Assembly (NCBI GenBank): GCA_030613445.1
Contig: JAUWLY010000084.1
Span: 1-9,783 of the forward strand
Length of the DNA stretch: 9,783 nucleotides
Source: Candidatus Stahliibacteriota bacterium
GTDB lineage: Bacteria; Hydrothermota; Tepidihabitantia; SM23-42
Direction: 5' to 3'
Shown here: positions 1 to 6,547 of the stretch, piece after piece
How positions within the stretch are numbered: the stretch's first letter is position 1
How the letters are laid out: the number at the start of each line of letters is the position of its first letter
Translations under genes and position numbers: made by a program
Notes under the pieces: generated by a model
Database searches by the model: none
Told to the model about the DNA's origin: nothing
What the model saw: only the letters and a program-made list of their open reading frames with translations

Positions 1-819
1 CATTCTCAAGTTCCGAGGAAATACGGTTTTGTTCTAAGCGATTGGAAGTTTGTAAGACAGCTGCCTGAGTTTGACCTCCTGATCGCGGTTGATTCAGCAA
101 CGATATCGAGAATATTCTCTGACGCTGATCTCAGTATACCGGGGATTTTGGATTCCAAATTCATTATCAATATCGACCACCACAAAAGCAATAGTGTATT
201 TGGTTCGCTGAATATAGTAAGAGAAAAGGTTTCATCAGCTTGTGAGATCATTTACACGATATTTAGGGATCTCGATATCAAGATAGGGAGGTCGCTAGCT
301 GAGATATTCTATTGTGGTATCTACAGCGAAACAGGAGGTTTTGTTTATCCCAATACGACTCACGAATCTCTGACCATAGCTTCAGAACTGGTCAGTTTGG
401 GCGTAGAACCAGGGCCAATATCTAAGAAACTCAATGCCAAGACATTGAGCGGTACGTTGCTATTGAGTGAAGTTCTGAAAACCATAGTCATCGAAGATTC
501 GGTTGGCGCGATGCATCTCACACAGAATATGCTAAAAAGATGTAATGCAAAGATGGTCGACTCAGAGCATTTTGTATCTTTCCTCCAAGCAATTCGCAAT
601 GTCCGTGTTTCACTGTTTTTGCGTGAGGAGAATGAAGGAACGCGCATTAGCTTACGGAGCGACGGCATAATTGATGTTGATAAGCTGGCGGCGCGTTTTG
701 GGGGAGGAGGGCATCGTCTTGCTGCTGGGGTCAGGGTCAAGATGTCGATCAAAGAGGCAAAGATAGAACTATTGCGGGCTGTACGTCAAGATTTCAGAAA
801 GCTACGTCGTAACAATTAG
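1..819 (+). CDS. nrnA: DHH/DHHA1 phosphoesterase, NrnA type (nanoRNase / pAp phosphatase), 5' partial
   Basis: The frame is open from base 1 and ends at TAG 817-819, giving 272 visible residues; about 50 or more N-terminal residues with the first DHH-family motif lie outside the window. Seen in order: a VDSA motif (Asp31 of the visible part), the signature DHH triad (residues 59-61), an SETGGF segment (Glu110) where the family usually has DTG, and the C-terminal DHHA1 substrate-binding motif GGGGHRLAAG (from residue 234). Family members are cytoplasmic manganese enzymes that degrade 2-5 nt RNA fragments and dephosphorylate 3'-phosphoadenosine 5'-phosphate. The length and the close truB-ribF neighbours fit NrnA rather than the much longer RecJ. 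A TTG at 148 would make a shorter frame, but the DHH homology continues upstream of it, so it is not the start. Family assignment is firm; the exact substrate is inferred. Confidence 0.92.
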   Translation, partial: HSQVPRKYGFVLSDWKFVRQLPEFDLLIAVDSATISRIFSDADLSIPGILDSKFIINIDHHKSNSVFGSLNIVREKVSSACEIIYTIFRDLDIKIGRSLAEIFYCGIYSETGGFVYPNTTHESLTIASELVSLGVEPGPISKKLNAKTLSGTLLLSEVLKTIVIEDSVGAMHLTQNMLKRCNAKMVDSEHFVSFLQAIRNVRVSLFLREENEGTRISLRSDGIIDVDKLAARFGGGGHRLAAGVRVKMSIKEAKIELLRAVRQDFRKLRRNN

Positions 820-859
820 CAAATGGGTGATGTTGTTATTCCTAGGTGAGCAGTAAGCA

Positions 860-1498
860 GTGGCTGCGGGGATTCGACTGATTGATAAACCAGTAGGTTT
901 CACTTCATTTCAGATCGTCAATATTTTCAAACGACACTACAGGAAAGTTGGTCATGCCGGGACGCTTGATCCATTTGCCAGTGGTTTACTCATTGTTCTA
1001 ATAGGTAGTGCAACAAAGGACTTTTTGTCCTATCAGAAATGCAATAAGGAGTATACTGGTGAAATGGTGCTTGGTATGGTGACTGATAGCTATGACATAG
1101 CAGGGCACATACTTAAAGAGCGGTGGAACGGCAATAAGGAAGGCTACACACTCGATGATCTGAACCAGATAGCATCTAGTTTTGCTGGTGAGATCGAACA
1201 GGTGCCGCCCAGATTTTCTGCGATCAAACAGGACGGTGTTAAGTTGTATAAATTAAGCCGGCAGGGAGTAGTGGTTCAACCGAAGAAACGCAAGGTCATG
1301 ATAGCCAGTTTTACGATTACTGCTGTAGAGTATCCGATAATCCATTTTCATACACTTGTTGGGACTGGGGTGTATGTAAGGTCGCTGGTTTTCGAATACG
1401 GTAACCGGTTAGGTTGTGGAGCTACGGTTCTTTCATTGCGAAGAACAAAGATAGGTGAGTACAGTGTCAAGACCGCACAAAAGATAGGTGAAATCTAA
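860..1498 (+). CDS. truB: tRNA pseudouridine(55) synthase TruB, short form without PUA domain
   Basis: TruB converts U55 of the tRNA T-loop to pseudouridine. Seen: the N-terminal LIDKPVGFTS motif, HAGTLDPF with catalytic Asp37, NKEYTG, VPPRFSAIKQDGVKLYKLSRQG, and the GVYVRSLV motif with Arg174 followed by LRRTKIGEYSV. The protein is 212 residues against about 310 for E. coli or B. subtilis TruB. It stops just after the LRRT motif, so the C-terminal PUA RNA-binding domain is absent while the catalytic core is whole. The start is GTG: an in-frame TAA at 854-856 excludes any earlier start, including the in-frame ATG at 830. AGGTGA at 844-849 lies at ribosome-binding distance. It is 40 nt after the phosphoesterase gene and its end overlaps ribF by 11 nt, so it is co-transcribed and probably translationally coupled. 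Confidence 0.95.
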   Translation: MAAGIRLIDKPVGFTSFQIVNIFKRHYRKVGHAGTLDPFASGLLIVLIGSATKDFLSYQKCNKEYTGEMVLGMVTDSYDIAGHILKERWNGNKEGYTLDDLNQIASSFAGEIEQVPPRFSAIKQDGVKLYKLSRQGVVVQPKKRKVMIASFTITAVEYPIIHFHTLVGTGVYVRSLVFEYGNRLGCGATVLSLRRTKIGEYSVKTAQKIGEI

Positions 1499-2390
1499 AG
1501 TTGTGAGAATACTCCTTGACAAAAAGGATTTGATTACTAATGGCTCAGTATGTGCAATCGGTAGTTTTGATGGTGTCCATCGAGGACACCAAGGAATTGT
1601 CGAGCGGTTGAGGAGAATTGCCAGAACTGATAATCGGGTTGGCATTATAACGTTTCTTCCTTTACCTTTTTTTGTTCTTACCTCATCGCCTATTTTTTAC
1701 CTTACTGTGAAGGCTGAAAAGGAACGGTTATTCAGAGCATTAGGCATTGATTATATATATTATTTCAGGTTTACCAAACGCTTTGCGCAGCATTCTGCGA
1801 GCGATTATGTCGACCTGGTCGCACATCGGATGAATCCTTCAACTGTGGTAATTGGTGATAATTTTCATTTTGGGCACAACAGGGAAGGATCGGCCGCGTT
1901 GCTAAAACGATTAGCAAAGGACAAGTTCGCGGTTGACATCATGCCGCGGATAAAAGATGAGGGAACGATTTCAAGTACCAGAATCAGGGAGCTCCTTCTT
2001 CTCGGGCATGTGAAAGCGGCAAATAGGTTATTGGGTAGACCATACGCGTTCACTGGTAGGGTTGTTCGAGGAAAAGGGAAAAGCACTAAGCTAGGTTTTC
2101 CTACTATTAACATCAAGGTTTCTAAAGAGAAATTACTGCCATTGGATGGTGTTTACAAGGTGCAGGTTGTCTTAAAGCACCAAGATTATCCGGGCGCCAT
2201 GTTTTGCCGCGATGGTCTGCTTGAAGTTCACATCATAGGTTTTTCAGGTGACCTATACCGTAAGAACGTGTCGGTACGAATCTACGAGCGTATCAGGGAA
2301 ATTGAAAGCTTTTCTGATGATAAGGCGCTGAGTGCTGCGATTGCTCATGACCTTGAGGTAATAAGGGGACAGGCTACTTTTTCTGATTGA
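1488..2390 (+). CDS. ribF: Bifunctional riboflavin kinase / FMN adenylyltransferase (FAD synthetase)
   Basis: RibF phosphorylates riboflavin to FMN and adenylylates FMN to FAD in the cytoplasm. The N-terminal nucleotidyltransferase domain (about residues 20-175) shows GSFDGVHRGH (25-34), VIGDNFHFGHNREGS and ISSTRIREL (161-169). The C-terminal flavokinase domain begins near LLGRPYAFTGRVVRGKGKS and has GFPTINI (203-209, the PTxN nucleotide/magnesium motif), DGVYKV, and LLEVHIIGFSGDLY with the expected catalytic Glu246. The usual GxRPTF loop between the DGVY strand and that Glu is missing: only GAMFCRDG is present, about nine residues shorter than in Thermotoga-type RibF. The last nine codons (IRGQATFSD) fall in the arm of an inverted repeat. 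GTG 1488 overlaps the truB end; in-frame GTG 1503 is an alternative start, and the choice does not affect a domain. No FMN riboswitch is possible upstream because the gene is embedded in the operon. Confidence 0.95.
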   Translation: MKSKVVRILLDKKDLITNGSVCAIGSFDGVHRGHQGIVERLRRIARTDNRVGIITFLPLPFFVLTSSPIFYLTVKAEKERLFRALGIDYIYYFRFTKRFAQHSASDYVDLVAHRMNPSTVVIGDNFHFGHNREGSAALLKRLAKDKFAVDIMPRIKDEGTISSTRIRELLLLGHVKAANRLLGRPYAFTGRVVRGKGKSTKLGFPTINIKVSKEKLLPLDGVYKVQVVLKHQDYPGAMFCRDGLLEVHIIGFSGDLYRKNVSVRIYERIREIESFSDDKALSAAIAHDLEVIRGQATFSD

Positions 2391-2490
2391 TGACTATCTG
2401 ATTTGAGATAAATTTCCCCATTACATCTAAATAGGATTCTTCGTCGCTGCGTGAAACAGGTGATTTTCAGAAAAAGTAGCCTGTCCCCTT
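2363..2490. repeat. Palindromic REP/MITE-like element: perfect 24-nt inverted repeat around an 80-nt centre
   Basis: The left arm (2363-2386) and right arm (2467-2490) are perfect reverse complements over 24 nt, with core GGGGACAGGCTACTTTTT; partial similarity extends a few bases further on the outer side. The 80-nt centre (2387-2466) includes a small TATCT/AGATA hairpin (2395-2410) and no ORF. The left arm overlaps the end of ribF and provides its stop codon; the right arm ends 11 nt before the mutL -35 box. Such symmetry is expected of a mobile palindromic repeat (REP or MITE) or of two facing copies of one repeat. I recall similar GGGGACAGGCTAC repeats in uncultivated bacterial genomes, but this is unverified. 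In RNA the arms could pair into a long stem at the ribF 3' end. No transposase is in the window. Confidence 0.75.
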
Positions 2491-2501
2491 TTATCATTTT
2501 C

Positions 2502-2529
2502 TTGACTTTGATTTAATCTTCGATAGTAT
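2502..2529 (+). promoter_or_regulatory. Sigma-70 type promoter of mutL, leaderless geometry
   Basis: The -35 box is TTGACT (2502-2507), the spacer is 16 nt, and the -10 box is TAGTAT (2524-2529). The mutL ATG begins 5 nt after the -10 box, so the expected transcription start (about 2536) falls on the start codon. No Shine-Dalgarno fits between them. The same spacing recurs before murA, which supports both predictions. Confidence 0.75.
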
Positions 2530-2534
2530 TAGCC

Positions 2535-4181
2535 ATGGCAGGGATTGAGATTCTGCGTTCTGAGGTCAGGAACAAGATTGCTGCAGGTGAAGTAATCGCC
2601 CGCCCACATTCCGTAGTCAAAGAACTTATCGAGAATTCCATAGATGCTCGTGCACGACGTATTGATATCGTACTCAGCGATGGTGGTAAGCAGGATATTC
2701 TAGTAAATGATGATGGCTGCGGTATGAGTCGCGCTGATGCGATACTTGCAATAGAAAGGTATGCAACAAGTAAATTAAAGACCGTTGCGGACATTGAACA
2801 CATCACCACCTATGGATTCCGGGGTGAAGCCCTGGCAAGTATCGCTCAGATATCACAATTTGAGCTGGAGACATCAGACCGTACTGGGGGTACTGAAATC
2901 GTTGTGAGTGGAGGTGAGTTAAAGGATATCATTGACTCACACCGTCCCCAGGGTACGAGAGTGAAAGTATCCAATATATTCTTCAACCTGCCGGCTCGGC
3001 TGAAGTTTCTGAAATCGAGTCAGTGGGAGAAGCGTCTCATCTTGGATGTCGTAAAGAATTATGCACTTATTAACCCTTTGATATATTTTGGCCTGGAGGA
3101 ATCGGATCGTAAACTGCTGGACTTTATTGCCACGGATTCCCTCAAAAAGCGCGTCAAGATGTTCTTTCCTAACCGGGTTGTTGAAGCTCTAGTACATCTT
3201 GACATCAAGGTAGGTGCCGTACGGTTCATTGGCTTCTTGACCCGCCCTGATTTTTTTGATCGTCATCACATGAACTACCTCTATGTAAATGCGCGACCGG
3301 TGAGATATGCAAGGCTTTACCGGACCATTGTTAATGCCTATCAGAATCCAAAAAACCTACCAGGTTTTCTATTGAACATTGAGGTTGCGCCCAGCATGGT
3401 CGATGTCAATATACATCCAACTAAGCAGGAAGTTAGGTTCAAAGATGAACGCTATGTTCTTGACTTGCTTAGCCAAGCAATAAAAACCAAAGTGTTCACA
3501 ACGGTTGTAAAGGCTGATTTTCGAACTTCAGCATCTGTATCAACCACGCCTGGTGAGATGAGGGTCGATAGAAAATTTGTTCAGGAGACAGTTTTGCCTT
3601 ATTCGCCAGAGCGCATCGCTGAACCGCTGAGCGTCCAAGGATCGAATGAATTTTGGCAGCTGCACGATACCTATATTTTATCCCAAACGAAATCAGGCTT
3701 GATCATTGTAGACCAGCATGTTGCACATGAACGCGTGATCTATGAATCAATAACTAAAGGTAAAGGTGGTTCGCAACGGCTATTATTTCCGATTACCCTT
3801 GAGCTTATGCCTGAAGAGTATCGCGCATACCAAAAAACTAAGTTGTTACTAAAGGAGCTCGGTATTGAATTCAAGGAATTCTCCGCGCACACGATTGTGA
3901 TTGACAGTCTACCGACTGATGCCCGTGTGAACCGGGAAGATCTGGTTGATTTGTTCAAGGAACTTGATGCTTTGGGTAATTTGATAGAGCAGCGCAATGA
4001 GGTTGCCAAGGTAGTGGCTTGTAAAAGCGCCATAAAAGCTGGGCAGTCGTTGTCGGTTAGCGAGATGCGTAGCCTGATCGATCGCTTGTTCGCCTGTGAA
4101 AACCCATATACTTGTCCACACGGCAGGCCGATAGTTATAAGGTTCTCGCTCGACGAACTCGCAACACGTTTCGGACGGTAG
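2535..4181 (+). CDS. mutL: DNA mismatch repair protein MutL, endonuclease type
   Basis: MutL links MutS mismatch recognition to strand removal. The N-terminal GHKL ATPase domain shows IAAGEVIARPHSVVKELIEN with catalytic Glu30 and magnesium-binding Asn34, DDGCGM, ATSKL, GFRGEAL (94-100) and FFNLPARLKFLKS. A short linker (about residues 320-360) leads to the C-terminal dimerisation domain. That domain carries the metal-binding endonuclease motif as DQHVAHERVIYE (393-404; usual form DQHAxxExxxxE, so one Ala is Val), ACKSAIKAG, and CPHGRP (527-532). These motifs mark the nicking MutL of bacteria that lack MutH. The 548-residue length is below the roughly 615-630 of E. coli and B. subtilis, the difference probably being the linker. 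ATG 2535 fits the usual N-terminus. The gene is monocistronic in appearance, between its own promoter and that of murA. MutS is not in the window. Confidence 0.97.
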   Translation: MAGIEILRSEVRNKIAAGEVIARPHSVVKELIENSIDARARRIDIVLSDGGKQDILVNDDGCGMSRADAILAIERYATSKLKTVADIEHITTYGFRGEALASIAQISQFELETSDRTGGTEIVVSGGELKDIIDSHRPQGTRVKVSNIFFNLPARLKFLKSSQWEKRLILDVVKNYALINPLIYFGLEESDRKLLDFIATDSLKKRVKMFFPNRVVEALVHLDIKVGAVRFIGFLTRPDFFDRHHMNYLYVNARPVRYARLYRTIVNAYQNPKNLPGFLLNIEVAPSMVDVNIHPTKQEVRFKDERYVLDLLSQAIKTKVFTTVVKADFRTSASVSTTPGEMRVDRKFVQETVLPYSPERIAEPLSVQGSNEFWQLHDTYILSQTKSGLIIVDQHVAHERVIYESITKGKGGSQRLLFPITLELMPEEYRAYQKTKLLLKELGIEFKEFSAHTIVIDSLPTDARVNREDLVDLFKELDALGNLIEQRNEVAKVVACKSAIKAGQSLSVSEMRSLIDRLFACENPYTCPHGRPIVIRFSLDELATRFGR

Positions 4182-4196
4182 AGAGTCGTCTAGACA

Positions 4197-4224
4197 TTGA
4201 CAATAATACTTATTTCATTATAAT
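4197..4224 (+). promoter_or_regulatory. Consensus sigma-70 promoter of the murA operon, leaderless geometry
   Basis: A perfect TTGACA -35 box (4197-4202), 16-nt spacer and perfect TATAAT -10 box (4219-4224) lie in the 48-nt mutL-murA gap. Only five T residues (4225-4229) separate the -10 box from the murA ATG at 4230, so transcription should begin on or next to the start codon and the message would be leaderless. It probably drives murA, ispG and the three following genes. Confidence 0.88.
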
Positions 4225-4229
4225 TTTTT

Positions 4230-5492
4230 ATGCGGCGCTTTATTATCGAGGGAGGAAGGAAACTATTTGGTAGAGTTAGTATTTCTGGCGCTAAAAATTC
4301 GGCGCTGCCGATAATTGCTGCATCACTTCTTACCGCAAAGAGAGTTGTTTTGGATAATATCCCTGATCTGGTTGATGTCAGAACGATGATTGAACTCATT
4401 GAGTATCTGGGAGCAAAAGTCGAGTTTGCACGCCATACCATCAAGATCCACACTCCCAAACTCAAGCGAATCGACGCACCCTATGATATCGTAAGGAAAA
4501 TGCGTGCGTCTTACTATGTACTCGGTGCATTGTTAGCACGGGTAAGGAGAGCCAAAGTCTCTTTGCCAGGGGGATGTGCGATTGGTCCGCGGCCAATTAA
4601 TTTACATATAAAAGGACTGAGGGCTTTAGGTGTAGATATCGATATTGAGGATGGTTTTATTAATGCCCAGACGCCCAGGTTAGTTGGGCACGAGGTCAAT
4701 CTTCAGGGCCCAAAAGGGAGTTCAGTCGGCGCGACTATTAACGTAATGATCGCAGCAAGCAGAGCGCTAGGTAAGACAGTGATAAGTTCTGCTGCTTGTG
4801 AACCTGAAGTAGTCGATGTGGCGGATTTCCTCAATGCCATGGGGTTTGATATATCGGGACAGGGTACACATACGATTATTATCAAGGGGCAAGCCTCAAC
4901 TCGGGCTGTAGAATATACAATCATACCCGATCGTATTGAAGCGGGGACCTTTGCAGTTGCGGCAGCATTGACAAGGGGTCGGATAACCATAGAGAACTGC
5001 TGCCCTGATCATCTGATTAGTATTCTCGACAAAATTGAAGAAGCCGGCGGTAAAGTGACGAAGGGAGATAGAACTGTGGAGGTAGTGGGTTGTGGACGAA
5101 AACAGGCGATTAACATCTATGTTGCACCATACCCTGGTTTTCCTACTGATATGCAGGCACAGTTCATGGCATTGCTTTCGATAACCGCCGGTACCAGCAC
5201 AATAAGAGAGACTATTTTCGAAAACCGTTTTATGCAGGCAGTGGAATTGATGCGTATGGGTGCAGATATCACGATTAAAGGAGATACCGCAGTCGTGAAT
5301 GGTGTTAAAAAACTATCTGGTGCTTATCTCATGGCTTCGGATTTAAGGGCTTCGGCATCTTTGGTGCTTGCTGGATTAGTGGCTCAAGGGAAAACAGTAG
5401 TGCGTAGAATTTATCATTTAGATCGTGGCTATGAGAAGTTTGAGATTAAGCTACGCGGCCTGGGTGCGCGTATAAAAAGGCAGCGTGAATGA
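4230..5492 (+). CDS. murA: UDP-N-acetylglucosamine 1-carboxyvinyltransferase MurA
   Basis: MurA transfers enolpyruvate from phosphoenolpyruvate to UDP-GlcNAc, the first committed cytoplasmic step of peptidoglycan synthesis. The 420-residue protein matches the full family length (419 in E. coli). Seen: IEGGRKLFGRVSISGAKNS with the PEP-site pair Lys22-Asn23; the active-site loop GGCAIGPRP with Cys116, the residue alkylated by fosfomycin in sensitive enzymes; DRIEAGTFAVAAALTRG; PGFPTDMQAQFMAL; FENRFMQAVELMRMGA; DLRASASLVLAGL; and HLDRGYE. Retention of Cys rather than Asp predicts fosfomycin sensitivity of the enzyme itself. The ATG lies 5 nt behind the -10 box without a Shine-Dalgarno. The stop overlaps the ispG start (ATGA, 4 nt), which suggests translational coupling. 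Confidence 0.98.
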   Translation: MRRFIIEGGRKLFGRVSISGAKNSALPIIAASLLTAKRVVLDNIPDLVDVRTMIELIEYLGAKVEFARHTIKIHTPKLKRIDAPYDIVRKMRASYYVLGALLARVRRAKVSLPGGCAIGPRPINLHIKGLRALGVDIDIEDGFINAQTPRLVGHEVNLQGPKGSSVGATINVMIAASRALGKTVISSAACEPEVVDVADFLNAMGFDISGQGTHTIIIKGQASTRAVEYTIIPDRIEAGTFAVAAALTRGRITIENCCPDHLISILDKIEEAGGKVTKGDRTVEVVGCGRKQAINIYVAPYPGFPTDMQAQFMALLSITAGTSTIRETIFENRFMQAVELMRMGADITIKGDTAVVNGVKKLSGAYLMASDLRASASLVLAGLVAQGKTVVRRIYHLDRGYEKFEIKLRGLGARIKRQRE

Positions 5493-6547
5493 AAAGCGTG
5501 AAGCGTATTGTTAAAATTGGCGCGGTAGAACTTGGTGGAAACAATCCAGTAGCGGTTCAGTCGATGACCAAGACCAAAACCCGTAATGTTAAGGCAACCG
5601 TGAATCAGATAAAACGCCTTGAAAGGGCTGGTTGTGAGTTGGTTAGGCTGGCAGTCGTCGACAGGAAAGATGGCGCAGTTTTGAACCGGATAAAAAAATC
5701 AGTAGGCATTCCGATAATTGCTGATATCCATTTTGATTATCGTTTGGCCATGCAAGCGATCGATGCCGGGGTTGATAAAATAAGGATTAACCCGGGTAAT
5801 ATCGGTGGATCATGGAAAGTGACTGAGGTCATCAAGAAGGCAAAAGATACGAATACGCCTATTCGGGTAGGCGTTAATTCTGGTTCATTACCGAGCAAGA
5901 TTTTGAGAAAACACAAGCACCCTACGCCTGAAGCGATCGTGGATACAGTTGATGATGCGCTTGCTATTTTTCGAAAAAACCGCTTCAGGGATATTGTCAT
6001 ATCCGCAAAAGGAGCGGATGTCAAAACTACTATTACGGTCTATGAAGAGCTCAATAAAAAATTTGGCTACCCGCTTCACCTTGGTATCACTGAGGCGGGG
6101 TTACCATTTCGAGGGGGGATAAGGAGCGCGGTTGGTCTTGGCATTCTTTTGAATCAGGGGATTGGAGATACAATCCGTGTTTCTTTAAGCGCGGATCCCG
6201 TTATGGAAATCGTCGCCGCATATGAAATACTTGATTCGCTTGGTTTGCGCCGACACAATCCAGTTTTGATAAGTTGTCCGACATGCGGACGTTGTGATGT
6301 CAAACTTGCCAGTATGGCACGCGCTGTTGAGCAGCGTTTGAAGAAATACAAGAAATTCATGAAAATTGCTGTAATGGGGTGTGTTGTTAATGGCCCGGGT
6401 GAGGCTCGAGAGGCAGACTTTGGTATTGCCTGTGGAAAGAGAACCGGTTTAATATTTGCGAAGGGGAAAGAAATAAAACGTGTGAGAGAAGAAAGACTTA
6501 TAGATGAATTGTTCGAGGTGATAGATGAGAACATTAATAATAGATAA
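5489..6547 (+). CDS. ispG: 4-hydroxy-3-methylbut-2-en-1-yl diphosphate synthase IspG (GcpE)
   Basis: IspG is the iron-sulfur enzyme that converts MEcPP to HMBPP in the MEP isoprenoid pathway. The TIM-barrel part shows NPVAVQSMTKTKT, GCELVRLAV, PIIADIHFDYRLA, KIRINPGNIG, GVNSGSLP and LGITEAGLPFRGGIRSAVGLG. The C-terminal [4Fe-4S] domain has SCPTCGR (Cys263, Cys266) and GCVVNGPGEA (Cys298, Glu305), which match the three cysteines and one glutamate that hold the cluster. At 352 residues it is the short bacterial form without the plant/Chlamydia insert. AAAAAGG at 5474-5480 is a plausible ribosome-binding site inside the murA end. Pairing with murA groups two precursor pathways that meet at undecaprenyl-linked cell-wall synthesis. 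Its last 23 nt overlap the next gene. Confidence 0.97.
   Translation: MKSVKRIVKIGAVELGGNNPVAVQSMTKTKTRNVKATVNQIKRLERAGCELVRLAVVDRKDGAVLNRIKKSVGIPIIADIHFDYRLAMQAIDAGVDKIRINPGNIGGSWKVTEVIKKAKDTNTPIRVGVNSGSLPSKILRKHKHPTPEAIVDTVDDALAIFRKNRFRDIVISAKGADVKTTITVYEELNKKFGYPLHLGITEAGLPFRGGIRSAVGLGILLNQGIGDTIRVSLSADPVMEIVAAYEILDSLGLRRHNPVLISCPTCGRCDVKLASMARAVEQRLKKYKKFMKIAVMGCVVNGPGEAREADFGIACGKRTGLIFAKGKEIKRVREERLIDELFEVIDENINNR
6515..6522 (+). promoter_or_regulatory. Ribosome binding site of the amidotransferase gene
   Basis: GAGGTGAT lies inside the end of ispG, 2 nt before the ATG at 6525. It is an extended match to the anti-Shine-Dalgarno and supports the 23-nt overlapping start. It also shows that this organism uses Shine-Dalgarno initiation inside operons, in contrast to mutL and murA. 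Confidence 0.7.

Noticed and set aside
360..752. 130-codon open frame on the - strand
   Set aside because: It lies wholly inside the DHH phosphoesterase gene, whose + strand motifs (GGGGHRLAAG and others) are clear; the antisense translation has no recognisable domain. The same applies to all other - strand frames in the window.
830..859. ATG 830 as the truB start
   Set aside because: It is in frame but followed by an in-frame TAA at 854-856, so it cannot start TruB.
1400..1490. FMN riboswitch before ribF
   Set aside because: This stretch is truB coding sequence with conserved protein motifs, and ribF starts inside the end of truB.
2163..2245. Frameshift in ribF at the missing loop
   Set aside because: The reading frame stays open and homologous on both sides (DGVYKV before, LLEVHII after), so the change is an in-frame shortening, not a frameshift.
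2363..2490. Intrinsic terminator of the ribF operon
   Set aside because: The 24-nt arms could pair, but the loop is 80 nt and the bases after the right arm (ttatcattttc) are not a clean T-tract; a repeat element explains the symmetry better.
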